64,000 bases of DNA. It comes from Pinus tabuliformis (Eukaryota > Streptophyta > Pinopsida > Pinales > Pinaceae). Position 1 is the stretch's first letter; each line of letters opens with the position of its first letter. Below, one piece after another: positions 11,263 through 21,049 of this stretch. The stretch spans positions 450,244,014-450,308,013 of the forward strand of contig CM062810.1 in assembly GCA_031772625.1 (NCBI GenBank), given 5' to 3'. A program made the position numbers and the translations under genes. A model generated the notes under the pieces. The model was given only the letters and a program-made list of their open reading frames with translations, was not told the DNA's origin and ran no database searches.

Positions 11263-13342
11263 TGATGAGCCCCAAATTTGGTAACATTTTGGGCTCATTT
11301 GGCCTAACTACCCTTGCTCAACCCTTCATTTTTCATAACTTCTGCATCATTTTTTAGTATATTTATGTCATTTGTACGAATAAGGGCAGTCACTATTCCT
11401 AGGTGGCTAACACGGGCTTATTTCAGGTTTTTTGACATTTAATGGAGCAAAACCATGCAGATGAGGGCTAGGAGACAGCCAAGATGGGGTTGAGGATTCG
11501 TAGGAGGATTGTCCATAGCATTAAATGGCCTTCCTCGGGATTTTCACCCCCAACTCCGAGCTCTGATAGCCACCACAGTCGGATCTAGCAGGCAGCCAAA
11601 CGGATTTTGAGGAAGCAACAATTCACTCTTAGTTTGGTCAGCCAAGATCCACTGATTTAGGAGGCCAACTTGGGGCCTCGAGATGTATAAATGATAGGGT
11701 TTTAGCCTTCGAAAAGGACTTTTGAAACCTTGTTGCACATTCTGGACTACGAGCTGCTAGCTCTATTTTGCTCTTTTGTAGCCATTATTGGCATGTTATT
11801 AGACTTATGATTATTATCTTTTAATGGAAAGCAGGCAGATTTGAGTTCAGTTCTGAGTTCTTAAAGGAGACATAGCTCTCGGGGTTGGGCCCAACCTGAG
11901 AGCCTAAGGCCTCCTTCCTTTGTATTGTTATCTTTCTTTCAGCATTATGGTTTTTATCTACATGCATTTGAAACACAGTTTGCTGAGTTAGATTTCTTGA
12001 TGTGGTTAAGTAGGTCATTTTCATAAGACAAAATTGCTTTAGTTGTTTAGAATAAATTGAAGAGATTGGAGTTGATAAAAGTTCCAGAAAAGGGTGGCTT
12101 GCCCACTCATTTTCACCTCTTTCTAGGGGCTGGAATTGGAGACAGTGCTACCCACCAAAACCATTGGTTTACGAGTACATGCAATCTTTGATGCAATATT
12201 TTTGTTTGTAGAAGTGTCCATGCGTTCAGACTTCTTGGAATGTTTCTTTGTTTCAGTACCATGCATGATTCTCCTTAGAAATAACGTTGTTGTTCATTAA
12301 TTTTATTAAACAGTTAGAATAGGTTAATAATATTTCGGTTATGTGTAGGACGTGGATGATTTGTTTCGTTTACACTGTGCAACGCTACTCCCTCACTCTC
12401 TTGTCCTTCTAAGTCGTGCCCAGGCCAACTACTCATCTTCCAATTAGACCCCTTGTCTCTCAACTCTTCTATTACCCTCGTTATTCTACCTTCTTATGCC
12501 TTCCATTCCCTCTGCCCTCTTCAAGACAACCTAGCTTTGCACACCCCCTCTTCATCTCATCTCTCTGTCCCTAAGTCATTACAAACCCCTCTCCTACCTC
12601 CCTATCCACCCATGCAGCCTCTTCCACTCACCCATCACCTTAACATCCGATTGTAGAACATCCTGTAGGAATTACTGAACTTCCTGTAGAAATTCTGAAC
12701 ATCCTGTAGAACCCCTGTAGACTTCCTGTAGAAGCTCATAAACACGGTTGCTTGGCATCCAAACTTTGTGAAACTCTCTGAAAGGATGTTAGGGACTCCT
12801 TAGACCCTCTCTAAGCCTTCTTGACCTCTTCCAAGCATTTCCCCCCTTGATCTACCCCTACACATTAAAGATCCAGTTAGAAGCACATGCATAATAATTC
12901 CAACAACTTGAACAAAAACACAAAAATATGTTCTCTTCGGATCAAAGTAGTCTAGACACATGCATCTCACCTTCCTAGAAGTAATGGCATCTCTGTCAGT
13001 AGTTTGCATTCCCACCTTTGCATCAGTAGGACTAGCTGGTAGAATTAGGGTTTGCTAGGGTTTGTGTTTCTTGTTGGCTTTCAGTTCCTTTCTGCAGTAG
13101 GTTAATTTCCTTTGAGTTAGCTTTCGTTCATCGGTTAAAAATCTTCTTCTAAAAGCTCATAGAAGTTGGCTTGAGCCCTAGCGGACTTGTGCCAGCTGAC
13201 CAAGTGACAATTGCGGCAAGAGCTAGTACTTGTGCATACAGCATCGTCGCTTCCAAGTTTGTTACGAACTACCGGGTTGATAAAATTAGAGAAGGAAGCT
13301 CCAGGAGTTGTAGCATTATTGCTACAATACTGGATCCCACCA
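11263..13342 (+). repeat. 5' LTR of element B (2080 bp)
   Basis: Begins TGATGAGCCCC and ends CCCACCA. The end was set by comparison with the 3' copy (23927-26006). Inside are TATAAAT (11686-11692), AATAAA (12051-12056) and four exact copies of TCCTGTAG clustered at 12661-12731. No credible ORF. Confidence 0.93.
11686..11692 (+). promoter_or_regulatory. Candidate TATA box of element B LTR
   Basis: TATAAAT lies 424 bases into the LTR in a GC-moderate context and is conserved in the 3' LTR. It is the best TATA match seen in the LTR; transcript starts would be expected about 30 bases downstream. Confidence 0.5.
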
Positions 13343-13350
13343 TCTTTTTT

Positions 13351-13368
13351 TGGCGTCGTTGCCGGGGA
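13351..13368 (+). other. Primer binding site of element B (tRNA-Asp type)
   Basis: TGGCGTCGTTGCCGGGGA begins eight bases after the LTR. From known plant tRNA-Asp(GUC), the complementary sequence is TGGCGCCGTTGCCGGGGA, so this site matches 17 of 18. It is the usual primer of Athila-group elements. Confidence 0.85.
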
Positions 13369-13369
13369 A

Positions 13370-13736
13370 GCGTAAGAGTATTAGTAATTGTTGCTTTTCT
13401 TCTATTTTCCTAATCTCACCTTCTGCTAAGTAGTATGTCATTTCCATTCTGCAATTTCCTTTCTGCAAAAGTAGCATAGACATTTCCTGCTTTCATAGAT
13501 TAACATTTCAATTCCGTGATTTCATTCCTACAAGCGTAGATTAGCATTTCAATTCTGCAAATCATAGCTTAGCATTTCATTCCTGCAATTTCATTTGAGC
13601 AAAATAGATTAGTTCTTTCATGCTTTCATTTCAATTCTGCATTTCCATTTCGGCAAGATAGTTAGTTGCAGTTCAATTTGTTTTAGTTTTGCAGGTACCA
13701 GGAAAAAACAAAAGAAATCAGAATTCTTTTCATTTC
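13370..13736 (+). other. Untranslated leader of element B with degenerate repeats and a candidate intron
   Basis: The stretch at about 13430-13665 repeats a loose unit like AGCATTTCAATTCTGCAA, spaced roughly 40-55 bases. A donor-like GTAAGAG begins at 13372 and an acceptor-like TTTTGCAG ends at 13694, so a leader intron of about 320 bases is possible. The favoured gag ATG (13737) lies downstream of the acceptor. Confidence 0.45.
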
Positions 13737-15344
13737 ATGCCTCGTAGAAACCGAGATAAAACAGGAAAATTCTTACCCAACACCCCCACCACATCACTAA
13801 GTAACCCTTCTCTCTTCTTTGGTGACAGTGATCCAGAAGAACCTATAGGTGAACCTCCAGAGATATACGAAGATCCTATAGCAGAAGAAGAGTTAGAGAC
13901 CACTCCATCTGAAGCTATGGCTGACAATAGGGGAGAAGATGAGAGAATTGAAGGTGCCTTCCCCATCCGAGAAACTAATGGGGACATGAAAATGAAGAAC
14001 ATCAGCCCCTCCGCTTTACCTCACTTCCATGGACTGACTACTGAAGATCCTGATACCTTCCTGTTTGATTTTGCCGTCCTTTGTCGAAGGTATGACTATA
14101 CCGAGGATGAGAAAAAGCTGAAACTCTTCCCCTCTACCCTTAAGGATGCAGCACTACGCTGGTTCATGGGCTTACCTGGGAACAGTATCACCACTTGGGC
14201 CCATATGCAGCAAGCTTTCAATACCAAATACCGGGACTACTGTAGGTCCAAGGAAACCAAGGGAGAAATCTTTCGGATGACCATGGGGAATGATGAGTCT
14301 TTAGAAGATTACGAGGAAAGTTTCCAACTCAGCTATAAACGGGCCAGGTGCACACTTGACCCTGAATCCCTCAAGTTGGTCCTACTCCGAGGAGTCCCTG
14401 AAGACCTCTTAGATACCCTTCACATGCTAGCTGGAGGAGATATTTACCAACTACCTTATGAGGACATAAAGACTGTGTTTAGAAACCACTCTAGGGCAGC
14501 CCGGAAAAGAGGTAGAGGAAACCCCCTCTCAGCTGGTGTTCCTTTCTCCAAACATGAGTTTGCAAATCAATTAGAGGATCTCAAGAGTGAGGTGAGATAG
14601 ACCATCGCCATGCAACTTGATACATTCTGAATCCAACAGAAGAAAGAGGAAGCTGAGAGGGCTTTGGCTATCTTCTGCCCTAGGTGTACAAGGAAACACC
14701 CTAAGAACGAGTGCCCATTACATTCGGTTGAGGTGTGTTTTGTCTGTGAGGAGGACCACCCCACAAACCAATGTCCAACCTTACCTGGGCTTAAAGCCAT
14801 GTATCAAGGGACAGAAGCGCCCACTGAACCCCTCTATTTCCTCAACCAAAGGAGGCCACATGGACCTAGACCTTACCCACAGGGGATGCAAGGGACACCC
14901 CAAACCTATTACAGCCCCAACCAATCTGCTCCTATGCCTTCCTGGGGACCCCCTGTTCATCCTTCCTAGTTTATACCTCCTCCATGGTCTTACCCACCTC
15001 AGTACCATACTCAGCCCACTACTCCTTCGTTTCACTCACATGCCCAGCCACAGCCTCAGTGGAATGCACCTCAACCGGGGTGGAGGCCCCAGTACAATAC
15101 TCCTCCCGCCATTTTGCCTCCACCACCGGCTCAACCACAACCATTACCTCCTGCTCCTCCAAGGCAGCTCCAAATGCCTGCTCAACCGAACCCGAACCCC
15201 AACAACAGACAGGTCCAGCAGGTATATACTGGGGAAACATCATGCCCTACCTATGCTGTGGAGATCCAGGAGATCAATCTGCGATCTGGAAAGACTCTTC
15301 CGGATCGCCAACCTCCTACCCCAGAGGACGAGGAAGATAAATAG
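13737..15344 (+). pseudogene. gag: gag of element B (broken)
   Basis: I favour ATG 13737 (MPRRNRDKTGKF) over the in-frame ATG 13689, because the latter lies at a possible splice acceptor. The Retrotrans_gag domain is at about 14010-14510 (LPHFHGL, LKDAALRWFMGLPG, TTWAHMQQAF). Stops TAG 14598 and TGA 14628 follow. The same frame then shows two CCHC knuckles, CPRCTRKHPKNEC and CFVCEEDHPTNQC (CX2CX3HX4C each), at about 14674-14780, and a Pro/Gln-rich tail with stops near 14967 and 15342. It would assemble the nucleocapsid. Pol continues in the same frame. Confidence 0.88.
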
Positions 15345-15443
15345 GAAAGTGAACCAAAGGCCATTCCACCCTTTCCTGAGAGACTAACAGTCACCACATA
15401 ACCCAACCCAGAGGAGGATGAGCTTCTGGGGGAGCTCAAACAG

Positions 15444-17768
15444 TTGTGTGTGAAAATACCACTTCTCCAAGCCATCAAAGATGTATCGATATACAACAAA
15501 CTGGTTAAGGAAAAGTGTTTCAGACACCCAGGCAGACGAAAAAGAGATGCTTCAACCATCAATGTCATAGGACAACTGTCTGATCTTATGTTGGGACAAG
15601 TCATCTGCCCAAAGTATTTGGATCCTGGGAGTCCTGTAGTGGATGTCCACATCAATGGCACCATCATACCTCACACATTGATTGATCTGGGGGCTGCCAT
15701 TAATGTGATGACCAGGGATACCATGCTCAAACTCAACCTTCAGGGTTCCTTGAGAAAGACCTCGACAGTCCTACAACTAGCAGATCGCTCCACCGTGACT
15801 CCCGAAGGGATTGTAGAGGATGTCTTGGTCTCTGTTGACTCTTGGGAGTACCCTGCAGATTTCTTGGTTCTGCAACCAAAGGCAAAGCTTACCGGATACC
15901 CTCTTATTTTGGGAAGGCCTTGGTTAGCCACTGCAGATGCTTACATAAGCTGCCGTGCAAGAAACATGACCATCAAAAATGGTCCTATGTCCAAGCAGCT
16001 AGTCCTGTACCCTCCTGCCCAACCCTTATTAGAGCATGACTTACCACTTTGGTTGGAGGAAGGAGGAGAGGATGAGGTGTACTCAGCACCTTTGTGCACC
16101 CTAAACACCACTAGGGGAGGCCTCCCAACCGAAGATGATTTGATTGAGACCTTGATCCAGACTCCACCTCCCAGTGCATTGTCCTTAGAAGAATTGGTGG
16201 AGGATGCCCAAGCCAGCACCTTAGTGGACCTTTGTGTGACCGACCCTGTCACTTCCAGAGTCAAAAATGTGGAGTTCGGCCCTGAGAGAACGTTAAAGAT
16301 CAGCTCCTCCCTCTCTCCTTCCCAGGAAAAGGAGCTGTGTAGGTTGTTGGCCAGTCATCTAGATGCTTTTGCTTGGAGCTATAAGGAGATGAAAGGAGTC
16401 CATCCTTCGGTCTGTACCCATCACATCTACATCAAAGAGGATTGTAAACCGGTTAGGCAACCCCAAAGGAGAATGAATCCAGCCCTTAAGGACATCGTCA
16501 AGGAGGAATTACAGAAACTGTTGGATGCCGGATTCATTTACCCCATCTCGGATAGCGAATGGGTGTCCCCTTTGGTGTTGGTTCCCAAGAAAAATGGGAA
16601 GTGGAGAATCTGTGTGGACTACCGAGAACTGAACAAAGCTACCAAGAAAGACCATTTTCCTCTACCTTTCATAGATCAAGTGTTGGATGGACTGGCAGGA
16701 AAGAAGTTTTTCTCTTTCCTGGATGGGTTTAGCGAGTATAACCAGATCCAAATCAGCCCGGAAGACCAAGATAAGACCACCTTCACTTGTCCTTGGGGTA
16801 CCTTTTCTTACCGAGTTCTTCCCTTTGGACTATGCAATGCTCCTGCCACTTTCCAGAGAGCCGTATTGAGCATCTTTTCTGAGCTAGTCCATGATTCGGT
16901 GGAAATCTATATGGATGACTTCACTCCTTATGGGTCCAACTTCCAGGAAGCATTGTCCAATCTAGGAAAAGTCCTAACCAAGTGCATTGAGATGAACCTG
17001 TCCCTTAGTCCTGAAAAGTGTGAATTCTTGATGACTGAAGGGACCGTGCTAGGCCATACCATTTCTTGCCAAGGGTTACAGGTGGATCCTAACAAAATTG
17101 CTCTCATCAAGAAGGTTCCACCTCCTCAGAAGGTAAGAGATGTTCGAAGTTTCTTAGTATTAGCAGGGTATTATAGGAGATTCATTAAAGACTTCAGCAA
17201 GCTGGCCTCGCCATTGTTTAGCCTCTTGGCAAAGGATGTTGAGTTTAAATGGACTGACGATTGTCAGAAGGCTCTGAATGAATTAAAGGACAAGTTGGTG
17301 TCTGCCCCAATCTTGAGAGGTCCAAACTGGGCCCTACCTTTCCACATCCACACTGATGCCTCAAACAAAGCCATAGGGGCAGCCTTAGGACAAGTTGAAC
17401 AAAAACTTCCATATGCCATCTACTTTGTCAGCAAAAATTTATCCAAGGCAGAACTGAATTAGACTGTAACTGAGAAAGAATTCTTGGCCGTGGTCCATGC
17501 ACTGAACAAGTTCCGACATTATATCATTGGCTATCAAACATTTATACATATTGATCATGTTGCAATTAGATATTTAATGAATAAACCAGATGTGAATGCC
17601 CGTATTATTAGATGGTTACTTTTGTTGCAGCAGTTTGATTTGACTATCGTTGACAAACCAGGTAAAGAAAATGTTGTTGCTGACTTTTTGTCTAGATTGG
17701 ATTTATCTGCAGATGAGGATGGAACAGTGGATGACCAGATGCCCGATGAACATATGTTTGCTATTTAA
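15444..17768 (+). pseudogene. pol: Protease, RT and RNase H of element B
   Basis: Open for 672 codons from 15444. The protease has IDLGAAINVM (a variant of the D-S/T-G active site) and YPLILGRPWL. RT lies at about 16360-17110: WRICVDYRELNKAT, FSFLDGFSEYNQI, LPFGLCNAPATFQR and an intact catalytic YMDDF. The RNase H follows with IHTDASNKAIGAALGQ. TAG 17460-17462 interrupts RNase H, which continues in frame at 17484-17768 with HIDHVAIRYL and VVADFLSRLDL. The frame upstream joins gag through another stop near 15400. Apart from these nonsense changes the enzyme motifs look well preserved, matching a fairly recent insertion. Confidence 0.9.
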
Positions 17769-19082
17769 GTACTCTCTCCATGGTTTTTTGATATAGCAAA
17801 CTACCTTGTTTCAGCACAGTTCCCTCCGCACCTATCCTCAAGAGAGAAGAGCAGAATTGTCAGAAAAAGTGCCTCATTCACTTGGATCGGGGGCAACCTG
17901 TTCAAGCTTGGCCCTGATCAGATCTTAAGGCGTTGTGTAAGGGAAGAGGAAGTCTTTGATATCCTCCTAACCTGTCATGATGGCCCTTGTGGAGGACATT
18001 TTGCAGCAAAGAGGACTGCCTTCAAAATCCTACAGGCAGGCTACTATTGGCCCGCGCTTCATCAAGATGTCAGAAGGTATATCAGCCAGTGTGACCGATG
18101 CCAAAGGATGGGGAAACCAACTCCAAGGGATGAAATGTCTCTCCAACCTCAAGTGACTCTTGAGCCATTTGAGAAGTGGGGTATGGATTTTGTGGGTCCA
18201 ATCAATCCTCCCTCGAGGCAAAGGTCTTACATCATTGTGTGCACAGACTACCTGACCAAGTGGGCAGAAACCAAGGCAATCAAAGAAGCGACAGAAGAAA
18301 AGGTGGCCGAGTTCTTAAGAGAAAACATCTTCTACAAATTTGGCTACCCAAGAGAGCTAGTCACCGATCAAGGAAGCCAGTTCACCTCCAACTTAATTGA
18401 AGACCTGCTAGCTCATCACAAAATCAAGCATAGGACTTCCACCCCCTATCATCCTCAAGCAAATGGGCAGGTGGAAGTCACCAATAGAGCATTGGAAGGG
18501 ATCTTGACTAAGGTGGTGAGCAGCAGTAGAAAAGATTGGGCAGATCGCCTGGTTGAGGCCACATGGGCTTACAACACCACTTGGAAGACCACAACCGGCT
18601 TCACACCTTATGAGCTGGTCTATGGGAAGAGAGCTCTGCTGTCAATTGAATTCGAGTACAACACTTTGAGGATGGCAGCTCAGCTGGACCTGGATCTCAG
18701 CCATGCCCAACAAGAAAGGTTATTGCAGCTGAATGGATTGGACGAGCACAGAATTCAAGCCCTTCTTCACTCAGAAGTGGTTCAACTTCAGAGGAAGGTG
18801 TGGCATGACCAACACCTCAATGACAAGCAATTTCAGCCGGGAGATTGGGCAATGTTGTATGATTCCAGGCATAAATATTTCAAGGGGAAGCTGAGAACCA
18901 GATGGCTGGGACCATATGCAGTGGAAAAATGTAATGACAATGGATCTGTTCTTATTCGAACCATTGATGAGGAGGCCATCCCTATGCTTGTCAATGGGAA
19001 TCAGTTGAAGATCTACAGAAAGCCTCTCTTAAGGCAAGAATTCATCAAAACTGTGGAAAAATCAGTGCTGGTCATAGATTAG
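17769..19082 (+). pseudogene. pol: Integrase of element B
   Basis: Stops at 17766 and 17787 precede it; coding similarity then runs to TAG 19080-19082. The HHCC finger is CGGHFAAKRTAF followed by CDRCQRMGKP (about 17985-18115). The catalytic core shows GMDFVGPI (D), VTDQGSQFTS (D) and ANGQVEVTNRALEG (E), so the DDE triad is intact. The C-terminal part (about 18790-19080) resembles the GPY-type module (RWLGPYAVEK). No chromodomain is seen, as expected for Athila/Tat. The longest ATG-started part is 18108-19082. It would insert the cDNA, producing the five-base duplications seen here. Confidence 0.9.
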
Positions 19083-21049
19083 GGTTCTGCCTCTGTTTTG
19101 GGCATACCTTGAAAATCTAAAAATAAAATAAATAAATAAATAAAGATCCTTGGGTGAAAACCTTTCTGAGGCTCCCAAGGCAGATGGTAGGGGTGAAAAC
19201 CTCATTGAGGCGTCCCTACTGTCTTTCTGAAAATGGTTGAAAAAAGACCCTTGAGTGAAAACCTCTTTGAGGTGCTCAAGGTAGATGGTAAGGGTGAAAA
19301 CCTCATGGAGGTGCCCCTGCTGTCTTTCAAAAAACAAAAAAAAACAAAAAACAGGGACAGCAAGTTCACAATGTGGCAATGCATGCAGGTTGCAGGTATT
19401 CTATGAAGGAAAAGAGGTCCCTCAACTCAAAGACAAGGGTCCTTATTATGCTACCAGGTGACCTCACCAGCACCCCCTCTGAAAACACTCATCTTCTCCA
19501 AGTTCTGGGCACGATTTGATCACAGTTTAGTCTTCTACAGGAAGCTACAGACTTTCTACAGGAAGTTCTGTATTTCTATAGGAAACTTCCTGTAGAAATT
19601 TTGGATGGCCCAGAACTAATTGTGTGGGGAGATCTAACGACCGAGGTCCGGCATGGAGGCATGCAAGCTACTATTTTCTCCATCACACACTGTTGTCGCC
19701 TCCTTCTACCACCCCAGTTGCCATGCAATGAAAAAAACCTGCACAGTCAAAACAGAACATTGAATTATCAGAGGGAGCGCTTCTCAAATAAATGAAAAAG
19801 ATGCAGAGATACCATGCAATACTTATCAAAGCCATCCGAGGGCCCTGCGATCGTGACTGTGATGCCACCATCTCCGCTGTCTCAGCATGCACCCGAGGAA
19901 GAAAAACTGCTACAGGACATCCTACAGGAATCCCGTAGCAGTTCATCTAGCTAGGGTGTACACCATCAAAGCGCCTGCAACACATAGAGCGGGCACATGC
20001 ACCACCCGCAGCCGAGTCACAAGCTTCGTCATCAGCAGCCTGCGAAGAGGAACCACCGTGCCTGTGCATGAAGCAGCAACGAGCAAACCTAATCACCATC
20101 GTCCTGAAACCTGAAAATCATGTCGCGGCCACACAGGTAAGTGCCTCGCCCTTTCTTTCGTCAAATTACATGAATCATACTATGAAATGTTTGCAAGTGT
20201 GGGAATGAATGGGTTGAGCAGTCGAATGGCCATTCAACTGGCCACGACGATCAGTCAGATGGTCTAGTCGGATTTGGAAAGTGGCGGTCGTGGCAAGCAA
20301 AATGGGGAATAGACACGTGAGAAGTGTCCAGTCGGGGAGAAGCGGCGTTTTAACAGAAATGACGGCGGTAGATCTGCGGAGAATGATGCAGCAGTCAGGG
20401 AAACTCACAGTGGAATGAGTAGGTGACGTCGTCCAATGGTCTGGTAGGGACAGCTCACCCCCGCGCCATGAATTCCGCCGGGATTCAAATCTATTTGGCT
20501 AGATCGCCACCACACGCATTTATCATCAGCCGTTTTGAAGTCGAGTGAGCGTCCGAATTTCTCTGAAGCTCGTTACTCCAAGTCTTCTGCTTGTTCGAAC
20601 ATCTGGTAGCGGCACAGAAGACGCAGAACCACTGCCGTGCTCTCCAGAACCCGTGCGCTACTCCTACAGGAAAGCTACGCTACAGGAAGCTCACTGCCAC
20701 GAGGAAAATTGGTCCCTTCACATCAAAGGTGGCGAATTGGAAAAGGTAAGCCTGACCCTGTTCATCCCATGCAATTGGTTTAAAGGGTGGCAAAGTTGAC
20801 GTCTTCAAAATGTAAAACTACTGTTTGCAAGCATCGTCTTCCGTTTGCATGAATTGTCTTCGAAGTGTATGTGGGGTTTTCTACAGGATGTGATTTATAA
20901 TTAAGCCCCTGTCAAGGCTCATCTGTAGACAATCTTCACGAATTGTGTGCGTGACAGAGGCGTAGTTCTACGCTCTGTCCTAAAGAAATTTGAAGGGCCA
21001 TCTTTTGATACGCACCCGCCACCTCCAGCTAACATAGCAGGTTTTCACC
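19083..21049 (+). other. Spacer between pol and the accessory ORF of element B
   Basis: No long ORF. It opens with an AAAT-rich run (19124-19144) and the hairpin array (separate entry), and holds eight exact CTACAGGA or reverse-complement copies (19535, 19556, 19588, 19910, 19922, 20664, 20680, 20881). Donor-like CAG|GTAAGTG lies at about 20136 and AAAAG|GTAAGC at about 20742. An acceptor-like CTAACATAGCAG ends at 21040, ten bases before the accessory ATG. Confidence 0.6.
19148..19325 (+). repeat. Tandem array of four hairpin-forming units after B pol
   Basis: Two copies of an about 100-bp unit, each with two hairpins sharing a GTGAAAACCTC core. Hairpin 1: CCTTGGG (19148-19154) pairs with CCCAAGG (19174-19180). 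Hairpin 2: GTAGGG (19187-19192) with CCCTAC (19214-19219). Hairpin 3: CCTTGAG (19249-19255) with CTCAAGG (19275-19281). Hairpin 4 is weaker (about 19287-19320). An inner CCTC/GAGG stem recurs. Hairpins 1 and 3 differ by a compensated base pair. Confidence 0.75.

Noticed and set aside
11544..12024. Small minus-strand ORFs conserved in both B LTRs (also 24208-24688)
   Set aside because: Conserved only because the LTRs are recent copies; they cross the TATA region and lack any domain.
14598..14630. In-frame TAG/TGA between B gag and its zinc knuckles as programmed readthrough
   Set aside because: Several similar stops occur elsewhere in the same frame at random places, so mutation is the simpler account.
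14617..15387. 256-codon plus-strand ORF over B gag's tail
   Set aside because: Out-of-frame reading of the zinc-knuckle and Pro-rich gag segment, which is recognisable in the other frame.
19200..19384. Minus-strand ORFs with repeated RFSPLPS motifs
   Set aside because: Translation of the hairpin array on the wrong strand; the repeat is explained at the DNA/RNA level.
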